Source of the DNA: CAZNFR01 sp964572225
Lineage (GTDB): Bacteria; Bacteroidota; Bacteroidia; Bacteroidales; GCA-2748055
Direction: 5' to 3'
NCBI GenBank assembly: GCA_964572225.1
Contig: CAZNFR010000020.1
Location: 1-50,807 of the forward strand
DNA: 50,807 nucleotides
Shown here: piece by piece, positions 7,876 to 16,632 of the stretch
Numbering within the stretch: position 1 is the stretch's first letter
Layout: the number at the start of each line of letters is the position of its first letter
Made by a program: the position numbers and the translations under genes
The notes under the pieces: model-generated
Seen by the model: the letters and a program-made list of their open reading frames with translations, nothing else
The model's database searches: none
What the model was told of the DNA's origin: nothing

Positions 7876-8801
7876 CGGTATTTTTCGTCTTCGTCCTCCA
7901 TCAGACTGAGATAACTTCGGTATCGTGACTCAAAAATCTCCCCGTTTTCCACTCCTTCAATAACCGCACAACCCGGCTCATGAATATGGGTGCAGTTGTG
8001 AAATCTGCAGTCGTGCGATATCCGGAAGATCTCCGGAAAGAAATGAAAGAGTTCCTCCCTGTCAAAATCTATCAGTCCAAATCCTCTGATCCCCGGGGTA
8101 TCAATTACTGCTCCTCCAAAAGAAAAGGGATGCATCTCTGCAAACGTGGTAATGTGTCTTCCCGAGGAATGCGCCTGAGAAATATCACCGGTTCTGAGGT
8201 TGAGGGTCGGGTCCATCCTGTTGATCAGGGTCGATTTTCCTACTCCCGAATTTCCCGAAACCACATTCAGTTTTCCTTTCATTTTTCCCATTATCTCCTG
8301 AATGTTTTCCCCTCTTAAGGCCGATATTTGATATACAGGATAACCAATTTCCCTGTAAACATAACTGAGGAGCTTCATTTCTTCGGTTTCCTCCTCATTG
8401 TACAGATCGGTTTTATTGAAAACAAGATTGGCAGGTATATTATAGGCCTCCGCTGTTACCAGAAAACGATCAATAAATTCGGGAAAGGTCTGAGGTGAGC
8501 TTATGCTTGCAATTAACCAGGCCTGATCCACATTGGCAGCGATCAGTTGATATTCTTTGGATAGCTTGGACGATCGCCGGATAATATAATTCTTTCGCTC
8601 GTGTATGTGTATAATCAGTCCCGTCCCATCATTATTTCTGATAAAATCCACCCGGTCACCCACCGCTACCGGATTGGTAGCCCGGATTCCCCGAATCCTG
8701 AACTTCCCTTTGATCTTGCAGGGGACGACTGAATTACCCGATCTGACCGTAAACCAACTGCCTGTGGTTTTAATGACCATGCCTTCGGATTGCATTTCCA
8801 T
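7872..8801 (-). CDS. rsgA: Small ribosomal subunit biogenesis GTPase RsgA
   Basis: 309 residues with OB-fold, circularly permuted GTPase and zinc domain. NKTD (G4) is at 129-132, the P-loop GNSGVGKST at 183-191 and DTPG (G3) at 234-237; the order G4-G1-G3 is diagnostic. Zinc ligands are Cys265, Cys270, His272 and Cys278. RsgA releases RbfA and matures the 30S subunit. Start choice is open: ATGs at 8801, 8795 and 8780 are in frame, and a consensus -7 box at 8806-8813 puts transcription start near 8799. The message may therefore be leaderless or use one of the two later ATGs. Stop overlaps lhgO convergently. Confidence 0.95.
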   Translation of the reverse strand: MEMQSEGMVIKTTGSWFTVRSGNSVVPCKIKGKFRIRGIRATNPVAVGDRVDFIRNNDGTGLIIHIHERKNYIIRRSSKLSKEYQLIAANVDQAWLIASISSPQTFPEFIDRFLVTAEAYNIPANLVFNKTDLYNEEETEEMKLLSYVYREIGYPVYQISALRGENIQEIMGKMKGKLNVVSGNSGVGKSTLINRMDPTLNLRTGDISQAHSSGRHITTFAEMHPFSFGGAVIDTPGIRGFGLIDFDREELFHFFPEIFRISHDCRFHNCTHIHEPGCAVIEGVENGEIFESRYRSYLSLMEDEDEKYR

Positions 8802-8805
8802 GACC

Positions 8806-8813
8806 CAAAATTA
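8806..8813 (-). promoter_or_regulatory. -7 promoter element of rsgA
   Basis: Minus-strand TAATTTTG matches TAnnTTTG exactly. No TTTG lies at the expected -33 position, so the call rests on the -7 box and its closeness to the start codon. Confidence 0.5.
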
Positions 8814-8853
8814 AGAATATTTGATTCATCCTTGTCGGGTGCATTGCTATACG

Positions 8854-8884
8854 TTCGGTTTTCCTGATCAAATCCTTAAATTTG
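8854..8884 (+). promoter_or_regulatory. Promoter of xth
   Basis: TTCG at 8854-8857, a 19-base spacer, then TAAATTTG at 8877-8884. The -7 box is exact and the -33 box has one mismatch. The expected start near 8891 gives a 16-base leader before the ATG at 8907. Confidence 0.65.
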
Positions 8885-8906
8885 AGGCTAAAAATTTTGA
8901 TCAATT

Positions 8907-9674
8907 ATGGGCAAAAGGATTTTTTCATATAACGTAAACGGCCTTCGCTCTGCTATCTCTAAAGGCTTTCTCGACTGGCTGTCGGCAGAACAACCCGATA
9001 TCGTATGTTTGCAGGAAACCAAAATGCAGGAAGATCAGGTAGATAAGCTGGCCTTTGAACAACTTGGCTATTATCAATACTGGAATATGGCCGTGAAAAA
9101 AGGGTATAGCGGGGTGGGAATCCTTTCCAAAGAAAAGGCGGATTACTTCTCAGGTGGATTGGGAATCAGGGAATTCGATGTAGAAGGAAGACTGCTGCGA
9201 CTCGACTTTGAGGATATCACCCTGGTCAATTCCTATTTCCCATCCGGAACAACCGGGGACCTAAGACAGGAATTTAAAATGAAATACCTGGATGCCATTT
9301 TTAACTATATTGAAGAATTGAGGAAACAAAGACCCAACCTTATTCTAAGCGGGGACTACAATATCTGTCACAAGCCCATCGACATCAACCATCCGGAACG
9401 ACATAAAAAATCATCCGGATTTTTACCCGAAGAAAGAGCCTGGATGGATCAATTCGTGGGAAGCGGATTTATCGATAGTTTCAGAGAGTTTAATAAAGAA
9501 GCCGGGCAATATTCCTGGTGGAGTTTCCGGGCAAACTCAAGACAAAAAAATCTGGGATGGAGGATCGATTATCATATGGTTACCCGGGAACTCAGTCCCA
9601 GGCTTACCAATGCCGGGATCATGCAGGAGGTGGTTCATTCCGACCATTGTCCGGTCTGGATGGAAATGGAATAG
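8907..9674 (+). CDS. xth: Exodeoxyribonuclease III
   Basis: 255 residues of the exonuclease-endonuclease-phosphatase fold. Catalytic motifs in order: YNVNGLR (residues 8-14), LQETK with metal-binding Glu37, SGDYNI near 148, the RIDYHM segment and C-terminal HSDHCPV with the catalytic Asp-His. Xth-type enzymes cut at abasic sites and remove 3' blocking groups in base-excision repair. Length matches the family. It is monocistronic with its own promoter and ends one base before the convergent barrel-protein gene. Confidence 0.96.
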   Translation: MGKRIFSYNVNGLRSAISKGFLDWLSAEQPDIVCLQETKMQEDQVDKLAFEQLGYYQYWNMAVKKGYSGVGILSKEKADYFSGGLGIREFDVEGRLLRLDFEDITLVNSYFPSGTTGDLRQEFKMKYLDAIFNYIEELRKQRPNLILSGDYNICHKPIDINHPERHKKSSGFLPEERAWMDQFVGSGFIDSFREFNKEAGQYSWWSFRANSRQKNLGWRIDYHMVTRELSPRLTNAGIMQEVVHSDHCPVWMEME

Positions 9675-9675
9675 G

Positions 9676-11145
9676 CTAGAAAATCTTATAATTAAAAGAT
9701 ACCATAAAATAGAACCGGCTGTTCAGGGAATCGTACCCGGAAAGTTTTAAAATCCTCTCCGTATCCCGGGTAGTGCTCCCAAGAATATAACCGGCCGATC
9801 CCTGTATACTTACCTGAGGGGAAATAAAATAGTATCCCTGTCCGGAAAGAATAAGTGTATATCGAAGATCACCCGATATAAACTCACCATCATAATTAAA
9901 GGTCCTGTCGTAAAATGCATTGAGTTGATTTTGCATCCCGATGCGGGAGCGGGAGTTCGGGTACCAAAAGTAATCGTACTTTCCTGTTATTGAATAGTAC
10001 TCCTTCTTAAGTTTTTCCGGTACATCCCACAGACTGGGAATAATGATTCTCGGCATGGTAAATTCCAGAATGTAGTAGGCTTCCAACATATAATAGCGCT
10101 GGGAATTCAGACTAACAGGCCTGGAATTTTCATACCGTACAGAAAAGTCGAGCGGTACAGTATAATTTAAATTCAGCGTCTCAAATTCCCACACATCCGG
10201 AGTGGTTTTGGAAAAGGTTTTTGTGTATTCCCAGTCCCTGACAAAATCCAATCCGGGTTCAAAACCAACCGAAAATCTGTACCCGCTTGATCTGTCCGGC
10301 AGATCAGCAAAAGACCAGTAATCATTGAGAGTCACAAAGTATAAGGCATCATTTTCAGTAATTAGATTGTAGGATTGAAGAACCGAATCAACATATACCA
10401 GTTCCTCTTTGCGTCGAATCCGGAAATCCAGGAAGCGCTTGTTTTTAATCCTGGATATTTCATGGGCAATCTCCATCATTTCCTCCGGATCCGGTTCCCT
10501 TACCAGCCGGTTGGCATCCCTCAATTCTGAAAGGATATAAATTAACTGTCTTGCATCTTCTATGGGTTCGATGCGCCCCTTCCCCAAACGGATATCTGTG
10601 GCGAAATAAATCCGATTCTGATTATTTTTTACCCGTGAGTCAGGGAGTATATCCGGTTCTTCCAGGTAGTTATCTGAAGTGCGGTTTAGAGTATATGAGT
10701 AGGAAAAAGCAGGGCTGATCTCCAAATAGTAATTTTGCTTAATATAAAGCCGGTTGATATGTTCCGCATCCAGCCAGGCCCTCAGAGTTAGTGAACGACT
10801 GGTTTGAAGGTCTGAGTTATCATTGCTTGTGTTCAGGATATAATTGCTGATACCCGCATGGTAGCTGCGAATGGCCTGCAATCTTTCAAGGTTTATTGTT
10901 CGTTGGTACTTTGAATCGATGTATTGATCCATATTGAAAAGTTCATTTTCAATTACATCGCCGTCCCCATTCCTGAACCGGTTATTTTGTAATGAGTTAT
11001 TTACATTTATCTTGAATTCCAGTCCTTTCCTGTCGTAGTCAGGAAGGTAATATCCGGACATATCAAAGGAATCGATCTGGGCATACGTTGATATGGATAA
11101 AATAATCACTCCCAGGGTGAAGGTAATCTTTAGCTGAGCTCTCAT
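9676..11145 (-). CDS. Predicted outer-membrane beta-barrel-like protein, unknown family
   Basis: 489 residues with a signal peptide (hydrophobic residues 6-22, ending STYAQ). The mature part is rich in alternating aromatic and polar residues, with many Tyr-Asn-Arg strands (for example FSYSYTLNR, YFWYPNSRSR). It ends in a terminal Phe after FNYKIF, as outer-membrane barrels do. A helical charged stretch (about residues 195-245) interrupts the strands. No named family or motif is recognised. It does not sit in an obvious operon. Confidence 0.7.
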   Translation of the reverse strand: MRAQLKITFTLGVIILSISTYAQIDSFDMSGYYLPDYDRKGLEFKINVNNSLQNNRFRNGDGDVIENELFNMDQYIDSKYQRTINLERLQAIRSYHAGISNYILNTSNDNSDLQTSRSLTLRAWLDAEHINRLYIKQNYYLEISPAFSYSYTLNRTSDNYLEEPDILPDSRVKNNQNRIYFATDIRLGKGRIEPIEDARQLIYILSELRDANRLVREPDPEEMMEIAHEISRIKNKRFLDFRIRRKEELVYVDSVLQSYNLITENDALYFVTLNDYWSFADLPDRSSGYRFSVGFEPGLDFVRDWEYTKTFSKTTPDVWEFETLNLNYTVPLDFSVRYENSRPVSLNSQRYYMLEAYYILEFTMPRIIIPSLWDVPEKLKKEYYSITGKYDYFWYPNSRSRIGMQNQLNAFYDRTFNYDGEFISGDLRYTLILSGQGYYFISPQVSIQGSAGYILGSTTRDTERILKLSGYDSLNSRFYFMVSFNYKIF

Positions 11146-11245
11146 TTCAGGCAGTTGTTTTCAGGTTTACTTAATCGAAGTTATGTTTTTTTTGAATTGA
11201 GTAGTATTTTAAACGATTATTTTTTTCTCCGATAAATTCAGTTAT

Positions 11246-11740
11246 ATGACTAAAAATAAGTCGCTTGTCCTAAGAACCCTGAAGGATTTGTCAATTCAAT
11301 ATGAATTGTATGAACATCCTCCCTTGCCGAATATCGAAAAGGCAATGGAATACTGGAAAGACATCGATGCTTTCCATTGTAAAAATCTTTTCTTTAGAAA
11401 CCATAAGGGGAACCGGCATTACCTTGTGATTTTTGATCACCGACAAAATCTGAATATCCGGGAACTGGAGTTACGCCTGAAGCAGGGAAAGCTTAGTTTT
11501 GCTTCCGAAAAAAGAATGGAAAAATATCTGGGTGTTTCACCCGGGTCGGTTTCCGTATTCGGAATCATAAATGATACCAGTAATCATGTTTACCTGTTTA
11601 TGGATAAAAATATTGCGAATGCAGAAAAGGTGAGTTTTCATCCAAATGACAATACGGCCACCCTGGTGATTTCCGGGGAGGATTTCAAGAGGTTTCTGAA
11701 ACATTCAGGAAACCCTTATGAATTCCTGGAGTTATATTAG
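11246..11740 (+). CDS. YbaK/ProXp-type aminoacyl-tRNA deacylase
   Basis: 164 residues of the YbaK/ProRS-editing domain. The conserved lysine is Lys46 in FHCKNLFFR, and HYLVIFDHRQNL and GVSPGSVSVFGIIND match the PrdX/ProXp subgroup annotated as prolyl-tRNA synthetase-associated domain. These stand-alone enzymes hydrolyse mischarged Ala-tRNA(Pro) or Cys-tRNA(Pro) in the cytoplasm. The substrate is not decided here. The gene ends three bases before the convergent cytochrome gene. Confidence 0.88.
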   Translation: MTKNKSLVLRTLKDLSIQYELYEHPPLPNIEKAMEYWKDIDAFHCKNLFFRNHKGNRHYLVIFDHRQNLNIRELELRLKQGKLSFASEKRMEKYLGVSPGSVSVFGIINDTSNHVYLFMDKNIANAEKVSFHPNDNTATLVISGEDFKRFLKHSGNPYEFLELY

Positions 11741-11743
11741 TTC

Positions 11744-12214
11744 TTATTTTGTAGCATTGCTTCGTCGGGCTGCAACCTCTTCCACAGAAACGGCCTCTGC
11801 CTCGTTGCCGAAACTATTCCGGATGTAGGTCAGCACATCGGCGATCTGCTCGTCTGTAAGAAAATTATGAGGTATCATAACCTGATTGTAAATCTCACCT
11901 TTCACTTCAATCTCGCCAGTAAGTCCGTGAAGCGTAATGTCAATCAGTTTGTCCTTATCCCCCAGTACGGTTTCTGTCAGATCCAGAGGCGGATACATTC
12001 CGGGGTTTCCGCTACCGTCGGCCTGGTGGCAGGCAAGGCAATGAGCGTTGTATACCTGTTTTCCCCTTTCCATTACGGCGGAAGAAACATTTATTGCAGG
12101 TTCATCTTCCTGCACTGAATTTTCTGTGGTACCGGAAGTTTCGGTCTTTGACTCCTGGTTCCCCCCACATGAAAACATGAAAAGGGAAAGAAGGATGAAA
12201 AGGGTTCTGATCAT
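11744..12214 (-). CDS. Lipoprotein mono-heme cytochrome c
   Basis: 156 residues. A lipobox (MFSC, Cys16) shows a lipid-anchored envelope protein, followed by a Ser/Thr/Glu-rich linker. One heme site CLACH is at residues 59-63, followed by GMYPPL as in small class I cytochromes c. VMIPHNFLTDEQIADV likely supplies the axial methionine. It follows the sorbosone-dehydrogenase-like gene by 57 bases on the same strand, so it is a natural electron acceptor for that enzyme (inference from pairing). Confidence 0.9.
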   Translation of the reverse strand: MIRTLFILLSLFMFSCGGNQESKTETSGTTENSVQEDEPAINVSSAVMERGKQVYNAHCLACHQADGSGNPGMYPPLDLTETVLGDKDKLIDITLHGLTGEIEVKGEIYNQVMIPHNFLTDEQIADVLTYIRNSFGNEAEAVSVEEVAARRSNATK

Positions 12215-12271
12215 TTTTTGGCTATTTTCCTGTAAAAATAGTCAATTTGAATTAATGGGAAATATGAATTT

Positions 12272-13552
12272 TTACCCTTCGTACACAATTCTCCAGACAT
12301 TGCCCTTTACCGAGTCGACAACGTAAAGGGAACCATCAGGGCCCACCGCCAGTCCGCAGGGTCTGTACTCAGCATCTCTGGGACTTTTTACCGGATCGAC
12401 CCGGTCAAAATTATCTGCGAATACTTCCCAGTCGCCCGAAGGATAAGCACCTTCAAAGGGAACGAAGACCACGTAATAGCCTTCCTGAGGTTCGGGACTC
12501 CGGTTCCAGGATCCATGAAAGGCCACAAATGCTCCCTGTCGATATTTTTTCGGAAACTGATCGGCATGATAAAAAATCAGGTCATTCGGAGCTACATGAC
12601 CCGGAAATGCCATTATGGGATCGATTTTATCCTCACACCTTCCTGTTATTTCCCTGTTTCCTCCGTACTCAGGGGAAAGGATTTTCTTTTTCTGAAATTG
12701 ATCGTAATAGCAATATGGCCATCCTGCATCCGATCCTTCTTCCAGCAAAAGAAATTCTTCGGCAGGTAATTCGGCACTCTCTTCGGTGGTATACATATCC
12801 GGAAAGAACTGATTTAACTGATCCCTCCCATGCTGCACTACATAAAGATAATCGGATGAAGAATTCCACTCAAGAGCCACCGCATGACGAATACCGGTGG
12901 CATAACGGGATCCGTCATTTACCTGGTCCTGATTGGGAATGTCGTCTTTGAATTTCCAAATACCGGCCTGGCGCTCCAGTTGCGGACAGGGATCCAAGCC
13001 AGGTGAACCCTTGGTCCTCATCTGCTCCATACAGGCATTGGAGGGTGCACCTACCGTTACATACATATTTCCTAACCCGTCAAATGCCATGGGTTTGGCT
13101 TCGTGTTGATTCTGTTCCGGGAATCCGGTGGCAATGATTTCCACCTGGCTATCAGGGAGGAGTTCACCCGGGTTCATTTTAACCCTTACCACCTCATTGT
13201 CGGAACCAAAATAAAGATAACCTTTATGAAGTCCCAGACCCGTTCCGGTGTACTCACCAAAATATTCAATCCGGTCAACCCGGTAATCACTATTGGTATC
13301 CCGAAGGGCTGCAATACCGCCCCCATTATTCTGTCTTCTCAGGGAAACATAGATATCTCCATTATCATTCACCGCGATATGTCGGCCGCGGCCCAGGTCT
13401 TCTGCTATAAGATAGGCTTTGAACCCATCCGGCAGTAGCAGCATGGAATCCATATAGGCTTTCCGGAACTCATCTTTATCTCCATCTGATGAAGTATTGC
13501 AGGATACTGCAAAAAAGAGGGAGGTAGCGAAAAGAAAAAGGATTGTTTTCAT
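12272..13552 (-). CDS. PQQ-type sorbosone/glucose dehydrogenase-like lipoprotein
   Basis: 426 residues with a lipobox (FAVSC) and the six-bladed propeller pattern of the glucose/sorbosone dehydrogenase family: LPDGFKAYLIAEDLGRGRHIAV near residue 40, NMYVTVGAPSNACM, TGIRHAVALEW and AFHGSWNR. The family oxidises sugars or alcohols using PQQ in the periplasm. A role with the downstream cytochrome c is likely. PQQ synthesis genes are not in the window, and in Bacteroidota PQQ is often scavenged. The natural substrate is not known. Confidence 0.86.
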   Translation of the reverse strand: MKTILFLFATSLFFAVSCNTSSDGDKDEFRKAYMDSMLLLPDGFKAYLIAEDLGRGRHIAVNDNGDIYVSLRRQNNGGGIAALRDTNSDYRVDRIEYFGEYTGTGLGLHKGYLYFGSDNEVVRVKMNPGELLPDSQVEIIATGFPEQNQHEAKPMAFDGLGNMYVTVGAPSNACMEQMRTKGSPGLDPCPQLERQAGIWKFKDDIPNQDQVNDGSRYATGIRHAVALEWNSSSDYLYVVQHGRDQLNQFFPDMYTTEESAELPAEEFLLLEEGSDAGWPYCYYDQFQKKKILSPEYGGNREITGRCEDKIDPIMAFPGHVAPNDLIFYHADQFPKKYRQGAFVAFHGSWNRSPEPQEGYYVVFVPFEGAYPSGDWEVFADNFDRVDPVKSPRDAEYRPCGLAVGPDGSLYVVDSVKGNVWRIVYEG

Positions 13553-13609
13553 GGGATTGGAATTTTAACTGCAAACACTCTGGGAAGCTTAAGGTTCAGT
13601 ACAAGATAG

Positions 13610-13639
13610 AAAAAGGGCTGCCCCAGCGAGGGACAGCCC
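13610..13639 (-). terminator. Intrinsic terminator of the hydCBA operon
   Basis: On the minus strand a 10-pair stem (GGGCTGTCCC / GGGGCAGCCC, with one T-G wobble) surrounds the loop TCGCT and is followed by five T. It lies 31 bases after the hydA stop and before the sorbosone-dehydrogenase gene. Confidence 0.88.
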
Positions 13640-13669
13640 AATAGTAAAACTCGGGAGGAATAGAAATGG

Positions 13670-15451
13670 CTAATAACGGTTCCTTTCGGTGTAATGAGTA
13701 TGTAGCAATTCATGGGCTTTATGACTGTTGGGAGAGCCCAGGAAATCCTTGTAAATTTCAACTACCTCCGGATTCTCATGAGATTTCCGGATGGGCATAC
13801 CCATATCTTCTTCGTAAATGGCTTTCGCTCTTTTTTCCCTTATCTCAGCATTGGTCGGGATGGGCTGTCCTCCACCACCCAGGCATCCACCGGGACAAGC
13901 CATTATTTCTATAAAATGATATTCCGCTTTTCCGTTCTTTACCTTTTCCATCAGCTCTCTTGCGTTTACCAGCCCGTGAGCCACTGCGCATTTCAGTTCT
14001 GCACCTTCGAGAAATTTCCATTCAGGAACACATCCTTCGATTTTTACACTGGCTTCACGCACTCCTTCCATGCCGCGAACAGGGGTAATGTTCAGGTTCT
14101 CAAAGGGAACTTCGCGACCGGTAACCAGTTCGTATGCAGTACGAAGTGCCGCTTCCATAACACCACCGGTAGCACCGAAAATTACAGCCGCGCCGGTTGA
14201 TTCACCCATAAGATTGTCGTATTTTTCTTCATTGAGTCCGCCAAAATCGATACCTGCCTGACGTATCATGCGCGCCAATTCACGAGTGGTGAGCACATAA
14301 TCTACATCTTTGTGTCCGCTCGATCTCATTTCCGGACGGTCGGCTTCATATTTTTTGGCCGTACAGGGCATAATGGAAACACTCACAATTTTTGAGGGGT
14401 CCAGCTTTCTTTTGGTGGCATAATAAGTTTTGGCCAATGCACCAAACATTTGCTGTGGTGATTTACAGGTAGATACATTTTTCAGGAAATCCGGAAATGT
14501 ATGCTCAATGAACTTAATCCAACCCGGAGAGCAGGACGTGGTAAGAGGCAAAGCAACATCCGTTCGTTTGTCTACCAGAACATTTTTAAGCCGTGTTAAA
14601 AGCTCGGTTCCTTCTTCCATAATGGTGAGATCGGCGGTGAAATCGGTATCAAGAACACTGTCGAAGCCCAGTCTTTTGAGGGCCGACACCATTTTTCCCG
14701 TAACCCTTTCACCCGCAGAAAGTCCCAGCGCTTCACCCAGTCCGACCCTTACTGCCGGGGCTGTCTGAACCACCACATGCTTTTGAGGATCAAGGATGGC
14801 ATCCCAAACCTCTTCAATATAGTTTCTTTCAACCAATGCACCGGTCGGACAACGGTTAATACACTGTCCGCAATTCGTACAAACCACATCATGCATGGGC
14901 TTGTCAAAGAAACTTGAGATCTTTTGTTCCGCTCCCTTGTTGGCAACCGCTAAGGCATTAACGCCCTGAAGCTCTGCACAGGTTCTCACACAACGCTGAC
15001 AGCGAATACATTTACTGTCGTCTTTCATCAAAGAGGGGGAGGTTATGTCGATCATGGCCTCCTTATTCTCAATAAGGTCGAGAAACAAATGGTCGCCCAT
15101 GCTGTATTCATTGGCAAGAGATTGCAACTCACAGGCACCGTTTTTATAACACTTGGTACAATCCGCATTGTGCTCGGAGAGAAGTAGTTCAATGATATGT
15201 TTACGGGCAGCCCTGACTTTCAAGGTGTTGGTGTTGATCTCCATACCGTCGGAAACGGGTGTTGCACAGGCAGCTACCAGGGCTTTTCCTCCTACCTGCT
15301 CCACCACACAAACCCGGCAGTTTCCGGCAACACATAGATCCTGATGATGACAGAGTGTCGGGATCCTGAAATTAAGTTTTTTCGCAGCATCAAGTATGGT
15401 GGTACCTTTTTCCACCTCTATCGGTAATCCGTTAATTTTTAACTTTATCAT
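13670..15451 (-). CDS. hydA: [FeFe]-hydrogenase catalytic subunit
   Basis: 593 residues. It carries an N-terminal [2Fe-2S] domain (Cys34, Cys45, Cys48, Cys62) and a His-Cys3 [4Fe-4S] site (His94, Cys98, Cys101, Cys107). Two [4Fe-4S] clusters follow (Cys148/151/154/158 and Cys191/194/197/201), then the H-cluster domain. H-cluster motifs are TSCSPGW (305-311), MPCTAKKYE (361-369) and MACPGGC with GGGGQP (517-530). The first motif has Ser308 where the usual form has a second cysteine. There is no extra C-terminal [2Fe-2S] domain. The enzyme makes or oxidises H2 in the cytoplasm, fed by HydB and HydC. It is last in the operon, 20 bases after hydB. Maturases HydEFG are not in the window. Confidence 0.97.
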   Translation of the reverse strand: MIKLKINGLPIEVEKGTTILDAAKKLNFRIPTLCHHQDLCVAGNCRVCVVEQVGGKALVAACATPVSDGMEINTNTLKVRAARKHIIELLLSEHNADCTKCYKNGACELQSLANEYSMGDHLFLDLIENKEAMIDITSPSLMKDDSKCIRCQRCVRTCAELQGVNALAVANKGAEQKISSFFDKPMHDVVCTNCGQCINRCPTGALVERNYIEEVWDAILDPQKHVVVQTAPAVRVGLGEALGLSAGERVTGKMVSALKRLGFDSVLDTDFTADLTIMEEGTELLTRLKNVLVDKRTDVALPLTTSCSPGWIKFIEHTFPDFLKNVSTCKSPQQMFGALAKTYYATKRKLDPSKIVSVSIMPCTAKKYEADRPEMRSSGHKDVDYVLTTRELARMIRQAGIDFGGLNEEKYDNLMGESTGAAVIFGATGGVMEAALRTAYELVTGREVPFENLNITPVRGMEGVREASVKIEGCVPEWKFLEGAELKCAVAHGLVNARELMEKVKNGKAEYHFIEIMACPGGCLGGGGQPIPTNAEIREKRAKAIYEEDMGMPIRKSHENPEVVEIYKDFLGSPNSHKAHELLHTHYTERNRY

Positions 15452-15471
15452 GATTGTTTCAGTTTTCCTGG

Positions 15472-16632
15472 TTAGTAAATAATTTCTTCTTTGAAATTTT
15501 CCACGATAGATTTAAATGCATTCCCTACCGATTGTCCGAGACCACACTTAGAGGCCACTTTCATGGTACTCGCAAGTTTTACCAATTCATCGAGGTATCG
15601 TGAGTTTTTCTCTCCTCTTTTAACCGCTTCAATTCCTCTGAGTAGTTGCTGACAACCTACCCTGCAGGGAGTACACTGTCCGCAGGATTCCTCCGTGAAA
15701 AAATCCAGGTAATTATGAAGAACATTGTACATGGAACGGGAACTGTTGAATAACTTCATAGACCCCCCCGTAGGAACTCCCTCAAACCCGATGATGGTAT
15801 CCTTAAATCGCTTCCTGGGTACACAAAACCCTGCTGCACCTCCAACCTGAACAGCCTTGGTATCTCCATCCCCAAAATCGTCCACAAAACGTTCCACAGT
15901 CATACCCAGCTCCAGTTCATAGATTCCTGCGATGGGAGTATCTCCGGATACCGAAAAAACTTTGGATCCACGGGAATCATCGGTTCCCATATCCTTAAAA
16001 TATTGTGAACCGTGAGCAAGGATTTCCACTGCATAAACCAGAGTCTCTACATTATTTATGGCAGTAGGTTTTCCGAATAGTCCGGATACCGTCGGGTATG
16101 GGGGCTTGTTCCGGGGCTCTCCTCTTTTTCCTTCTATGGATTCGAACAGCGCACTCTCCTCTCCACAGATATAGGCACCGCTCCCCAGTCTCAATATGAT
16201 CCTGAAATCCAGCTTATGATCTTTTAAAAGACTATGGAAAAGATCAAGCTCTTCTTCAAGTTTGGGTACTAAAAACTTATACTCACCCCGTAAATAGATA
16301 TATCCGGTTTTGGCACCTACAGCTCTTGCAGCTATGGCCATCCCTGTGAAAACCTTTCTTGGCACTTCATCCAGGATCTGGCGATCCTTGAAGGTGCCGG
16401 GTTCCCCCTCATCGGCATTACATACGATGTATTTGTCCTTATTATTTTCAGCGGCCGTAAATTTCCATTTCATACCTGTTGGAAATCCGGCACCACCCCT
16501 GCCGCGAAGACCGGAATTCAGAACCTCCTGAATGATGTCTTCTGGCTTCATTTTTAGGGCCTTCTCTAGTATTTCTTTCGTGTTGACTTTCTCGAAAATC
16601 AGATCAACTCTTTTTAATCTGGCTGTTTTCAT
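15472..16632 (-). CDS. hydB: NADH-binding hydrogenase subunit, NuoF-like, compact form
   Basis: 386 residues. It holds the FMN/NADH site (GLRGRGGAGFPTG at 41-53, NADEGEPGTFKDR at 72-84, SGAYICGEE at 151-159) and the NuoF [4Fe-4S] site (Cys317, Cys320, Cys323, Cys363). It begins almost at the NuoF core. The N-terminal thioredoxin-like [2Fe-2S] domain and the C-terminal two-cluster ferredoxin domain found in longer HydB proteins of electron-bifurcating hydrogenases are both absent. It takes electrons from NADH, or gives them to NAD+, for HydA. An upstream 36-codon frame ends in an ATGA overlap with its start. Confidence 0.95.
   Translation of the reverse strand: MKTARLKRVDLIFEKVNTKEILEKALKMKPEDIIQEVLNSGLRGRGGAGFPTGMKWKFTAAENNKDKYIVCNADEGEPGTFKDRQILDEVPRKVFTGMAIAARAVGAKTGYIYLRGEYKFLVPKLEEELDLFHSLLKDHKLDFRIILRLGSGAYICGEESALFESIEGKRGEPRNKPPYPTVSGLFGKPTAINNVETLVYAVEILAHGSQYFKDMGTDDSRGSKVFSVSGDTPIAGIYELELGMTVERFVDDFGDGDTKAVQVGGAAGFCVPRKRFKDTIIGFEGVPTGGSMKLFNSSRSMYNVLHNYLDFFTEESCGQCTPCRVGCQQLLRGIEAVKRGEKNSRYLDELVKLASTMKVASKCGLGQSVGNAFKSIVENFKEEIIY

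Noticed and set aside
13712..14200. 162-codon plus-strand frame inside hydA
   Set aside because: Antisense to the H-cluster region; no homology seen.
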